Virus record (IMG/VR): IMGVR_UViG_3300026097_000011
Location: 1 to 64,000 of that record
DNA length: 64,000 bases
DNA from: a virus
Strand: one strand, 5' to 3'
Shown here: in pieces, positions 23,558-31,804 of the stretch
Position numbering within the stretch: position 1 is the stretch's first letter
How the letters are laid out: each line of letters begins with the position of its first letter
Made by a program: the position numbers and the translations under genes
Notes under the pieces: model-generated
Told to the model about the DNA's origin: nothing
Seen by the model: the letters and a program-made list of their open reading frames with translations, nothing else
Databases searched by the model: none

Positions 23558-24175
23558 ATGGACGATCAAGTAGATGAACTATCAGGGGAACTTGCTATAT
23601 TTGAAGCATTTCCATATTTATCATCATTTCCATTCTCAGATTACACTATGCAACTGGATTCGCTAGATGATTATTCAACCACTGCGGATATTGACCCAAT
23701 AATAATTGAGGCAGCTAGTAACTTCGTAAAACCTGAATTCGTCAACTTTAACTATGTCGGTAAATATACTAAAGTTACGTTATCTTTTTATACATATGAT
23801 ATTGTTTTTATTTCAGAAAACGTAGATCATATTAAGAAATTAGACTCAGTTCGAGAAGCATTAGACCAGGGATTAGATTCAATGGATATAATTGATAAAA
23901 TTTTAATGATTAAAAAAGGTGAGAAGTTCTTAAGGAAAATAGGTGGAAGTTTAGTTGCAGGAAAGGCATTCAGTGCATTGCTAGATACAATACTAACTAC
24001 CAATGAAATAACAATTGAATCAAAGACGCTCAACAAAATTAAATCAATGTTTAAGACTGTAGATTATGAAAAATTCGACGAGAGAACAAAGAATTGTATT
24101 AGGTCGTATTTTGACATACATTTACATCACATAAAAATATTGCTAGGTATAGTAATTGCAACAAAAATTCACTAA
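23558..24175 (+). CDS. hypothetical protein with a tag-like start
   Basis: 205 residues. The N-terminus MDDQVDELSGELAIFE|AFPY ends in an (I)FE site but lacks the aromatic part of the tag, so it is a weak candidate. A strand-rich middle (YTKVTLSFYTYDIVFISENV) and helical C-terminal half follow. It has a TATAAATA element and is separated by 14 bases from the phoH-like gene. No family recognised. Confidence 0.5.
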   Translation: MDDQVDELSGELAIFEAFPYLSSFPFSDYTMQLDSLDDYSTTADIDPIIIEAASNFVKPEFVNFNYVGKYTKVTLSFYTYDIVFISENVDHIKKLDSVREALDQGLDSMDIIDKILMIKKGEKFLRKIGGSLVAGKAFSALLDTILTTNEITIESKTLNKIKSMFKTVDYEKFDERTKNCIRSYFDIHLHHIKILLGIVIATKIH

Positions 24176-24189
24176 AAAAACAATATGCA

Positions 24190-24960
24190 ATGGCAAGGAG
24201 AAAATACGGCGAGGATGATATCGAGGAAGAAATCGCACAGTGGGAATTAGATAGAAAAAATCAAATAACAAAAAGCATGCTAAAGGACAAAGGGATAAAC
24301 ATTAAATGTAGAGGTAAAAAACAAAAAGAGGTAATTAAACTAATTGACGATAAAGACATTAGTATTGTAATAGGGCCTCCTGGAACAGGAAAGACTTATT
24401 TAGCTTGTGCTAAAGCTCTTAAATTCGTAAAGGACAATCCTGGAACTTACAAAAAGATTACTCTTATTAAATCTGTAAATGTTCCAAAGGACGAAGAAAT
24501 TGGTTACTTAAAAGGAACCATGGAAGAGAAGATGGAAATGTATATGTACCCATTCATAAGTAACTTCGAAAAGATTATCGGTAAAGTAGAAACAACTGCA
24601 CTTAGAACGAATGGAGTTATAGATATCCTACCTATTAAGTTTGCACTTGGAGTTACATTAGACGATTCAATCATAATCATAGATGAAGCTCAACAGATAT
24701 CAAAGGATAACCTTAGAACTTTAATGACTAGAATTGGTCAAAATGCAAAAATTATATTCCTAGGAGATGTTAAGCAGAAGTCTGTTAACAAACAAAGAAA
24801 AAGCGCTCTGGAATTGCTAATTGAACACTTCGATGGTATTGAAGAAATGGGATGTGTAGAACTTACAGAAAATGATGTAGTTAGACATCCAATTATTAAG
24901 AAGATTATCAGAGTTTTTGAAAAAATAGAAAAGGCAGAAGATTTAAATGGCCAAGGATAA
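24190..24960 (+). CDS. PhoH-like ATPase
   Basis: 256 residues. A Walker A motif GPPGTGKT is at residues 62-69, a Walker B IIIIDEAQQ at about 162, and the FLGDVKQ sensor strand at about 196. The block TRIGQNAKIIFLGDVKQK is characteristic of PhoH. These cytosolic ATPases resemble superfamily 1 helicases and are thought to act on RNA; they are frequent auxiliary genes in phages. There is a basic, charged N-terminus of about 50 residues. It follows the hypothetical gene by 14 bases and is convergent with UvsW. Confidence 0.9.
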   Translation: MARRKYGEDDIEEEIAQWELDRKNQITKSMLKDKGINIKCRGKKQKEVIKLIDDKDISIVIGPPGTGKTYLACAKALKFVKDNPGTYKKITLIKSVNVPKDEEIGYLKGTMEEKMEMYMYPFISNFEKIIGKVETTALRTNGVIDILPIKFALGVTLDDSIIIIDEAQQISKDNLRTLMTRIGQNAKIIFLGDVKQKSVNKQRKSALELLIEHFDGIEEMGCVELTENDVVRHPIIKKIIRVFEKIEKAEDLNGQG

Positions 24961-24967
24961 TTATTGT

Positions 24968-25009
24968 AGAGTGGAGCTACTTAGTAAATTTTGATAGCTC
25001 TACTCTTTT
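24968..25009. terminator. terminator-like hairpin overlapping the uvsW 3' end
   Basis: AGAGTGGAGCTA pairs with TAGCTCTACTCT around a 15-base loop, with a following TTTT on the plus strand and an A/T-rich flank on the other. It lies after the phoH-like stop and covers the last codons of the helicase gene. Confidence 0.6.
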
Positions 25010-26692
25010 ACTTCCAAGTATTTCAAACTCCTGGCTCTTATAGATATCTAGTCTTATATCTGAGTGTTTTACTGAATATCCTTTTAAGTCGTCAATAATA
25101 TCCCAAATCACAACAACATTTTTTCCAATAAGGAATCTCATTCCACGACCAACTGCCTGTCTAATTGTGATTTCAGCCTTGGTTGATTCTACGAATACAA
25201 TATGATGAACGTTCTTAAGGTCAATACCTGTTGCAAATGTTCCATATGAAGCGACGATGATAACGTCATCTTGCGCTTCCATCATATCTTTAAACACTTC
25301 ACGATCTGAGTTCTCAACTCCACCATCAATATAGAATGTATTTTCATTCCATTCTTTAAGTTTTTCTTGTATTCTTAATCCATATTCATTCTTAACATCA
25401 GAAAATAGGACAAGCGTATTCTTTCCAAACTTACTAATAAGAGTACTTATGAATTTCAGCCTTTCTTCACTATCAAATATTATTTGCTTTTCTATTTCAA
25501 GCATTCTTTTACCAAACTCCTCAGGCTTCCTGAATTGATCCTTTACTTTTTTACGTAGTTCCTTATCAGTTTGTATTTTAAGATACTCAGCGACTGTCGG
25601 ATCAATCCTGTCGTATTCTAAATATACCTGCTTTATTTTAATTTCAGGTGAATAGTCATTATCGATTAGGAACTTAGCACTTAAGGTCATAACCAATGGA
25701 CCAGTTCTTTCTTGCATTGTAAAGAAATCTGAAAATTCTAGATCAATTTTCATTGTTCCGGATAAGCCTAGTTTATATTCCCAGTTTCTACAAGATTCTA
25801 ATATATCTCCAATTGAATTACCTCTTGCTTTATGTGCCTCATCAACTCCTACTACTGAAAACTCTGAACATATATCCATTAACCTAGAATTAGATAACTT
25901 TCTTTTGATATTCATAATATCAGACTGACGCTTTTCCTCTTCTCCTTTCTTGATTCTCTTCATAATTAGATTCTCAAGTTTATTCTCTAGACACTTAGGA
26001 ACAAGATTAAGCATACTTTGATAAGTAGTTATCATCATATCACATTCTTCAAATTTATCAGGATCAAATTCTCCCTTCTTACCACCAACTGTGTGGATAT
26101 TCCATTCAACTAGTCCATTTGAAAAATTTCTGAACGCTTTAGCAGTTTGATTAACTAGTCCAACATTAGGGACTATTAGAAGTGCTTTCTTATCTTTATT
26201 TACGATTCCCTTATGTTTTAAATAAGAAAAATACGTATAAAAGATAGAAGTTTTCCCACTGGATGTTGCGAGCTCTTCACAGCAAAACTTATACTTAAGT
26301 GCTCTAAACGCTCCCTCATATTGATAATCCCTCGGGTAAAACGGCTCACCCTTATCAGTAGTGATTCCGTCATATAGTGAATTGACAAATTCTTCATAAT
26401 CGTGTCTGTTTAATTCTAGATCTAAATGAGACTTGATTCCTTCTATTTTAGTAGGAATATTATAGATCTTTGTGAACTCTGAAACTTCTCTCCAGAGTCC
26501 AATTGGAATTGTAAATTCCTTGGTCATGAAATGGTCACAGCCGTCCCATGTACCGTTTTCAACGGATGCATTAAAAGCTGCCGCCTTAGACTTCTTTTTA
26601 AAGAAACTATAGATATAATCTCTCTCAGAAGAAAGGTCATAATACGTGAGCTTTAAGTGTTTATGGTCATCGGTTATACCGAACTTTAACAT
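24977..26692 (-). CDS. uvsW: UvsW-like superfamily 2 DNA helicase
   Basis: 571 residues; T4 UvsW is 587. Motif I ATSSGKTSIFYTY is at about residue 140, motif II VVGVDEAHKARG near 285, motif III LGLSGTM near 310, and motifs V and VI are FATGIDLKNVHHIVF and IRQAVGRGMRF. The N-terminal 100 residues fit the UvsW DNA-binding domain (YYDLSSERDYIYSFFKKKSK). UvsW unwinds R-loops and branched DNA and controls the switch from origin to recombination-dependent replication. The next gene lies one base away and may be a UvsY partner. Confidence 0.88.
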   Translation of the reverse strand: MLKFGITDDHKHLKLTYYDLSSERDYIYSFFKKKSKAAAFNASVENGTWDGCDHFMTKEFTIPIGLWREVSEFTKIYNIPTKIEGIKSHLDLELNRHDYEEFVNSLYDGITTDKGEPFYPRDYQYEGAFRALKYKFCCEELATSSGKTSIFYTYFSYLKHKGIVNKDKKALLIVPNVGLVNQTAKAFRNFSNGLVEWNIHTVGGKKGEFDPDKFEECDMMITTYQSMLNLVPKCLENKLENLIMKRIKKGEEEKRQSDIMNIKRKLSNSRLMDICSEFSVVGVDEAHKARGNSIGDILESCRNWEYKLGLSGTMKIDLEFSDFFTMQERTGPLVMTLSAKFLIDNDYSPEIKIKQVYLEYDRIDPTVAEYLKIQTDKELRKKVKDQFRKPEEFGKRMLEIEKQIIFDSEERLKFISTLISKFGKNTLVLFSDVKNEYGLRIQEKLKEWNENTFYIDGGVENSDREVFKDMMEAQDDVIIVASYGTFATGIDLKNVHHIVFVESTKAEITIRQAVGRGMRFLIGKNVVVIWDIIDDLKGYSVKHSDIRLDIYKSQEFEILGSKRVELSKFTK

Positions 26693-27178
26693 TTACATAC
26701 CTAATGTTTTTTCTATCTCAACTCTTGTTTTAATTCCAAACAAGACGTTGTCGACAGTTTTAATGGAATCTACGAAAAATGTAATTTGATTTTCTATAGT
26801 ATCTACCATTTCTTTAACATTGGCAGTTTTACCGTCTATGATTACATTCTTTTCATTATATTGATACCTATGGTGAACCTGAGTAGATAACTCTTCCATT
26901 ATTGAGCTTCTAGCATTTCTATATGCCTTTTTAACAGAAGATAGATTTTCTATGAGAATGTGGCTGTCTTCTAATAATCGTTGTCTCATTGATAACATTT
27001 TAACCTGTACTTCTTTTAATCCAGTCATTCCGGTTCTCATAAGATCAATACATTCTCGTATTTCCGCAGAAATAGTGCCACGAGTTTTACTATATTTAGC
27101 ACACAATTCCTCCAAATGGTCTTTCGGCTTTGGAGGAGTGTCATTTATAAATTCATCTAAGTTATCGTATTCTTCCAT
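26693..27178 (-). CDS. possible UvsY-like recombination mediator
   Basis: 161 residues, largely helical with coiled-coil spacing (DLMRTGMTGLKEVQVKMLSM, LLEDSHILIENLSSVKKAYR). The C-terminal part, RYQYNEKNVIIDGKTANVKE then a helix with FFVDSIKTVDNVLFGIKTRV, resembles the order of elements in T4 UvsY, and UvsY lies beside uvsW in T4. UvsY helps load the UvsX recombinase on single-stranded DNA. No convincing residue-level match can be made by eye, so this rests mainly on position and shape. Confidence 0.4.
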   Translation of the reverse strand: MEEYDNLDEFINDTPPKPKDHLEELCAKYSKTRGTISAEIRECIDLMRTGMTGLKEVQVKMLSMRQRLLEDSHILIENLSSVKKAYRNARSSIMEELSTQVHHRYQYNEKNVIIDGKTANVKEMVDTIENQITFFVDSIKTVDNVLFGIKTRVEIEKTLGM

Positions 27179-27209
27179 GTAGTATTTTACTCGTAAATTG
27201 AATACGGTT

Positions 27210-28178
27210 TTATAGATTCTTTAGCATCTCAACTAACTCTGGCTGAGGAAAGCAATCGAATTTGTCGCGACGCACTGTCGTGTGAGACCATACTCCTTTT
27301 TCTTTTCCATAATATACATCATGATTAAATTCGAATGCATCCTTTGGAGAAACTCCGTTTTTAAGTAGTTTTGGAATACCTGCAAAAATATCAATTGACG
27401 GATATGTTTTTGCAACGTGCTTAAGTAGTAATCTTAAACTTTCTATCTGAGCATCTGTATATTTGTGCCAATATCTATGTCCTCTAAATTCGTATCCTAG
27501 ATCGCAAACCATATCAACTGGAACTTCAACGTCTACATAGTTATAATACTTATTGCCTCGTTTTTCAGCATATCCAAAGTTGTTAATTTCAACACCTGAT
27601 GAATATTTAGAAGTATTAAAATCTCCTACTTTTCCAAGGTGCCATCCGATGTAATTATTAGGGAAACATTCTACGACTTGACCATCATACTTATCATCCC
27701 CGTATTTTCCTCTTCTGATTGAAACTCCACCAATACAATATTGAGTACATACTCTTCCTCTCTTATCTCTATTCCAAGAATTAATTGTATTATAAGGATT
27801 ATTCCAACCTGCAGTATGATGTATAAAAAATATTTCGGGTTCCAATTTTCCGTAATCTCTAACATATTCATCAGAATCAAGATATGCTCTGTCTATAACT
27901 AATCCATCCTCTGTTGTATAGCTCCCATGGTATGCTAATTTATTATCAGTGTCGTTTGAATCGTCGAATCCTGTTCTATCAGTATCTACTTCGATTCCAC
28001 CTTCTGCTAATACATCCATTGTAGCGGGACCTGCAATTCCATCTGGAGTTAACTTATTTTCCCTTTGAAATTTAATTACAACTGCTTCCGTATATGGTCC
28101 AAAATGTCCATCTGCTGTTATTCCAAGTAATAGCTGAAGTTCTCTTACTGCATTTCCCTTGTCTCCCTTTTTTAACAT
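27210..28178 (-). CDS. endolysin: peptidoglycan-binding domain plus N-acetylmuramoyl-L-alanine amidase
   Basis: 322 residues. Residues 2-58 are a PG_binding_1 domain (KGDKGNAVRELQLLLGITAD, GPYTEAVVIKFQ, DGIAGPATMDVL). Residues about 110-300 are an Amidase_2/PGRP-type domain with the zinc ligands in FFIHHTAGW and a late His (EFNHDVYYG region), plus YCIGGVSIRRGKYG and GWHLGKVGDFN. It cuts the bond between MurNAc and the stem peptide at lysis. No signal peptide is visible, so it should need a holin. No holin gene is adjacent. Confidence 0.88.
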   Translation of the reverse strand: MLKKGDKGNAVRELQLLLGITADGHFGPYTEAVVIKFQRENKLTPDGIAGPATMDVLAEGGIEVDTDRTGFDDSNDTDNKLAYHGSYTTEDGLVIDRAYLDSDEYVRDYGKLEPEIFFIHHTAGWNNPYNTINSWNRDKRGRVCTQYCIGGVSIRRGKYGDDKYDGQVVECFPNNYIGWHLGKVGDFNTSKYSSGVEINNFGYAEKRGNKYYNYVDVEVPVDMVCDLGYEFRGHRYWHKYTDAQIESLRLLLKHVAKTYPSIDIFAGIPKLLKNGVSPKDAFEFNHDVYYGKEKGVWSHTTVRRDKFDCFPQPELVEMLKNL

Positions 28179-28197
28179 AATTTATTATGATTATTTT

Positions 28198-28674
28198 TTA
28201 ACTTATAAATTTATAGTATTTACTATCAATTGAATAAAAATCTTCGATGTCCATATCTTCAATATCATTTGATGTTAATAGATTACCTCCCATATCTACT
28301 TGATCTCCTTCTACATATAGAGAAGGAACATTGGTTCCATATTCTCCAATTACTATTCTAAGAATATCAAATCTTTTTTCAAGTTCTAGAACTCTCTTAT
28401 TAAGGTCAGTTCCTTCTCCGAATATGAATACACTTGGATATTTAACATGGTCTCCGTCTGATTTCAATAGGTGAAATTCTTGCTCTATATACTTTTCATC
28501 ATATAGGTCTCTTTCAATACATTCAGATCTAGAATCTTCATCCTTGAAATCAATTATTATAAATGGTAGCTTAGCTTGAATAGTATTTCGAACATCTGGC
28601 CATGAGTAGTGTTTTTCTAAACTTTTCTTCTCAAGGTCGGTATATTCTTCGTATAAACGGATATATTTACGCAT
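28198..28674 (-). CDS. hypothetical protein with a weak tag-like start
   Basis: 158 residues. It starts MRKYIRLYEE|YTDLEKKS; the aromatic spacing is near the tag but shorter. The rest alternates strands and helices (LPFIIIDFKDEDSRSECIER, YPSVFIFGEGTDLNKRVLEL) and ends in an acidic segment. Family unknown. A TAAATAAATAAAC element lies upstream, shared with the divergent kinase gene. Confidence 0.5.
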   Translation of the reverse strand: MRKYIRLYEEYTDLEKKSLEKHYSWPDVRNTIQAKLPFIIIDFKDEDSRSECIERDLYDEKYIEQEFHLLKSDGDHVKYPSVFIFGEGTDLNKRVLELEKRFDILRIVIGEYGTNVPSLYVEGDQVDMGGNLLTSNDIEDMDIEDFYSIDSKYYKFIS

Positions 28675-28718
28675 GTAGATTCCTTTTTGTTTATTTATTT
28701 AATTAAAAACCATACAAT

Positions 28719-29309
28719 ATGATAGTTTTAGTAGAAGGCCCAAGAGGAGCGGGAAAATCCCACTTGATCGACAATTTCTTCGCTCAGAATAAGGACAATA
28801 GATTCATTTATTATAAATGGGGATTTGCTGGATGGGTTGAGGCTCTTGGAATCAAGGAAAATAGAGAAGCAACTCACTATTTTAGTTTGGCAAACATTCT
28901 AACAATATTGGAAATGGGTAATACTCTATTCAAAGACAAAGTATTAGTGCTGGATCGATCTATATTTTCAGCATATGTATGGGCAGCATATAGAAACAGG
29001 CTTCCTAGGTTTGAATTAATAATGGAGCTTAAAAAAATACTATCGAGTACAATATATCATTCATGTAATACAGTATTCATTAATAGAGATGAAAGAGTAT
29101 CAGAATTTAACAGAGGAAAAAAGGATATTTTTGATAAGTATGAAAATTACAGATTAGAAAAGCAGGAATTTGATGAATTATTTAGAATATTCAATAAAGA
29201 AATAAACAAATGGGATCGTGGAAATAACTCAATACTATTTAATAATAAATTTGATATTAAAAGCCAGATTGAATTCAATAAATTATTGAATAGTTTTGTT
29301 GATAAATAA
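28719..29309 (+). CDS. P-loop nucleotide kinase (deoxynucleotide/thymidylate kinase-like)
   Basis: 196 residues. The Walker A motif GPRGAGKS is at residues 7-14 and the DRS motif at VLVLDRSIFSAYVWAAYRN, as in thymidylate and deoxynucleoside kinases. A lid-type basic region (NRDERVSEFNRGKKDIFDKY) follows, then the C-terminal helices. It likely phosphorylates a nucleotide, perhaps dTMP, which would fit with the phage's own thymidylate synthase at 55-56 kb. The exact substrate cannot be read from the sequence. Confidence 0.75.
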   Translation: MIVLVEGPRGAGKSHLIDNFFAQNKDNRFIYYKWGFAGWVEALGIKENREATHYFSLANILTILEMGNTLFKDKVLVLDRSIFSAYVWAAYRNRLPRFELIMELKKILSSTIYHSCNTVFINRDERVSEFNRGKKDIFDKYENYRLEKQEFDELFRIFNKEINKWDRGNNSILFNNKFDIKSQIEFNKLLNSFVDK

Positions 29310-29315
29310 TAAAAA
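29301..29315 (+). promoter_or_regulatory. late-promoter-like element
   Basis: GATAAATAATAAAAA, overlapping the stop codon of the kinase gene and ending 10 bases before the GTG start at 29326. Confidence 0.55.
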
Positions 29316-29325
29316 ATTCATTGCC

Positions 29326-29868
29326 GTGAGAAATCGAGTAAATAAATTTAGAGAGTTCGAAAAAATTAACGAACAAGAAGAAGTAAAAGCGAAATCAGCA
29401 CCTTTAAAGGGATATAGTGCAGATGTATTAGTTGAGAGAATTGGTGAACTAATGGAAATAATGCCTGATAGAGTTAAATTTGGAGTTCCATCTGATAAAA
29501 ACGGATATTCTTTAACGTATCGAGATGCAAACGGAGCAATCCAAAAAATCAACGACCTCGAACACTATTACTCAAGCAAGGGAGAACAAGTTAAGTTTTA
29601 CTGCTGGACTATTAGTTATGCAGGTAGCTGGGATGCTACTAAAAGCCTAAGAAGAAAAATTGATAAATTTGGCGGATTTGGAAACGAAACTAACATGAAC
29701 CTTAAAAAGGTTAAAGAATATTTTGCTAAAAATTCTGAGGATGTTGATAACGTAAGAAGTTTTTCAATCTCAATTGATGCAAAGTCAGTGCGAAAAGAAT
29801 CAGCTGAAGTTGAAGATGTTGCAGCATCAGAAAATCCACAGCCTTCTAAAACTGAGGGTGAAGTTTAA
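29326..29868 (+). CDS. tagged hypothetical protein (GTG start)
   Basis: 181 codons including the stop, starting at GTG. Read this way the protein begins MRNRVNKFREFEKINE|QEEV, which fits the tag with INE as the cut site, and the late-promoter-like element is correctly spaced; a TTG at 29296 would place the promoter inside the gene. The body has PDRVKFGVPSDKNGYSLTYR and a Trp/Tyr-rich strand (VKFYCWTISYAGSWDATKSL), then an acidic disordered tail (SAEVEDVAASENPQPSKTEG). Family unknown. Confidence 0.55.
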   Translation: MRNRVNKFREFEKINEQEEVKAKSAPLKGYSADVLVERIGELMEIMPDRVKFGVPSDKNGYSLTYRDANGAIQKINDLEHYYSSKGEQVKFYCWTISYAGSWDATKSLRRKIDKFGGFGNETNMNLKKVKEYFAKNSEDVDNVRSFSISIDAKSVRKESAEVEDVAASENPQPSKTEGEV

Positions 29869-29870
29869 GG

Positions 29871-29885
29871 TATAAATAATCAACA
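29871..29885 (+). promoter_or_regulatory. late-promoter-like element
   Basis: TATAAATAATCAACA, with a perfect TATAAATA, 14 bases before the ATG at 29900. Confidence 0.5.
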
Positions 29886-29899
29886 ATACATTTATAAAC

Positions 29900-31714
29900 A
29901 TGGCAGGGATTAATAACTTAAGAAAGGTACGAGATAAAAGGGGAGATGATTTTTTAAATAATCTACTTAATAATTTTGTTGTAATTAACGAAAATATAGA
30001 TGGTACGTTCTTTGGAGTTAAGAAAGATAAAGAGTCAGGAAAATTTAGATATTTTAAGAAATCAGGTGAAATCACATATGTTGATAGAATGCTGATGAAA
30101 TTCTACAATCCAGCAATTGCTTATTTCGAAACATTATCAGATGATAAGAAATCAAGAATTCCATCTAATTTTTATTTTGGATTTGAATTTATAACATCAA
30201 GAGATAAAAAATCTTCTAATTTTAATAGAAAGCCTAAAAATAATTTAGTACTTTCATATATTCACAGATTAGGAGAAGACAATAAGCCAGAAGAAACATT
30301 ACAAACAAAAGATGACTTAGACAGATGGGCATATTATTTAGAAGTAGAAGCTCCTCCTATTATATTTGAAGGTAAATTAGATGATGATCAAAAGCGAGAA
30401 ATTTTAGAATTTGTTTATGCTAATGATTCAGATCTTCAAGAAAAATTCAAAACTACATCGTTTACTAAATACATTATTTCTATATTAAACTCTGACGAAA
30501 GAGATTCTTTAACTAGAAAGGGATTCAATGGAGATATTGAAAGTATAATATTTAGATTCTATGACGAAAACGACGAGGATGCAAAAGAAGATGCATTTCT
30601 AGCAAAAATAGTAGATCCACTATTTAGTATTAAATCTACTAAATCAGATAAGACAGAAAATAAATCGAATGATTATATTTGGTTGATTGTAATAGATCTG
30701 ATGAATAGGATAGAGATGTATTCAGAAGACGAATTAAGATCTATGTGTGAAGATGAAGAAGACTATGACGCTAAATACCTAAGCTTAGTTAATTCAATAT
30801 ATAAAGATTTTATCAAAGAATACTCTAAAAAATACGATGGACTTCAATTAGACATTCCAGAGTATTTAAATAGACCAGAATTTGAGGTTGAATTTGATTT
30901 AATTAACGATGATGAAGTAGTTAGACTAATTAAGAACAATGAGACGTTTAAAGAAATATACAGAATATTAGTAAACTTCTTTAGAAAACCTAGAAAGAAA
31001 TCATCTTCTAATTTCTTTACTCCAGAATTGTTAAATCAGCTCAATATTCAGATTACCAAAATCAAGAGAGTAATAATGGGTGATGTTCTATATGAAGGAC
31101 TATTTCCGTCATTTGGAGAATTCATGGGAGATTCACTTTTTGTAGGTGAACGTGAAGATTTTGAAACTAAAAGTAAATCCAAAGTTAAAACAGAAAAAGT
31201 AAATGTACTAATTGGTAATTTTCAACCAGTACACAATGGACACCTAAAAGCAGCAGAAAAACTCAAGGAGAAGAATGGATTACCTTGTGTTTTTATTTCA
31301 GTTATAAAAAAGAACAGAAGATATCCATTTTCAGAAAGATCGGTTCGTATAATGCTTAAAAAGGTACAACAGAATAATATTGAATTAATTAGAGATATTC
31401 AAATAGTGGGATCTGGGTCTATTAGAAAAATACTAGCAGAATTAAGACCTGAATATAGTCCAATCTTATGGGGATCGACTTCTAATAAAATAAAGGACTA
31501 TGTATTACAATTAGACCATGTTAAGAAAAAAGATATTCCACTTAGACTAGATGATGAATTTAAATTAATTGAAGTTCCAAGCTATCAGAAATCATCAGAT
31601 GTAATAGATGCTATTGAAAGCGGGGAATTTAATTCATTTAAAACAATGGTTCCTAATTCAATAGGATCAGAATTTTTTAACTTACAAAAGGAGCTAGAAT
31701 TTTACGAAAGGTAG
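29900..31714 (+). CDS. degenerate ligase-like domain fused to an HxGH nucleotidyltransferase
   Basis: 604 residues in two parts. The N-terminal 250 residues follow the order of RNA/DNA ligase nucleotidyltransferase motifs: VINENIDGTFFGVKKD (motif I position, but Asn where the catalytic Lys is expected), FYFGFEFI (motif IIIa), ESIIFRFYD (motif IV) and AFLAKIVDP (motif V). Residues 434-604 are a nucleotidyltransferase with GNFQPVHNGHLKAAEKL (HxGH) and KSSDVIDAIESGEF, as in NMN adenylyltransferases. The stretch FPSFGEFMGDSLF between them looks like the local tag. It may link NAD synthesis or nucleotidyl transfer with nucleic acid ends; the N-terminal part may bind but not catalyse. This reading is by eye. 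Confidence 0.6.
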   Translation: MAGINNLRKVRDKRGDDFLNNLLNNFVVINENIDGTFFGVKKDKESGKFRYFKKSGEITYVDRMLMKFYNPAIAYFETLSDDKKSRIPSNFYFGFEFITSRDKKSSNFNRKPKNNLVLSYIHRLGEDNKPEETLQTKDDLDRWAYYLEVEAPPIIFEGKLDDDQKREILEFVYANDSDLQEKFKTTSFTKYIISILNSDERDSLTRKGFNGDIESIIFRFYDENDEDAKEDAFLAKIVDPLFSIKSTKSDKTENKSNDYIWLIVIDLMNRIEMYSEDELRSMCEDEEDYDAKYLSLVNSIYKDFIKEYSKKYDGLQLDIPEYLNRPEFEVEFDLINDDEVVRLIKNNETFKEIYRILVNFFRKPRKKSSSNFFTPELLNQLNIQITKIKRVIMGDVLYEGLFPSFGEFMGDSLFVGEREDFETKSKSKVKTEKVNVLIGNFQPVHNGHLKAAEKLKEKNGLPCVFISVIKKNRRYPFSERSVRIMLKKVQQNNIELIRDIQIVGSGSIRKILAELRPEYSPILWGSTSNKIKDYVLQLDHVKKKDIPLRLDDEFKLIEVPSYQKSSDVIDAIESGEFNSFKTMVPNSIGSEFFNLQKELEFYER

Positions 31715-31804
31715 GATTGCTAGTGGAAGGCGTACTTAAATCCTTTCATTTTATGAAACTATTGTGTTAGTTTCTAATATAATAAAAAGAAATAATTATA
31801 TTGC

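Noticed and set aside
31715-31804. Hairpin-like GAAAGG...CCTTTC after the gene ending at 31714
   Set aside because: The stem is imperfect and there is no T-run, so it is too weak to call a terminator.
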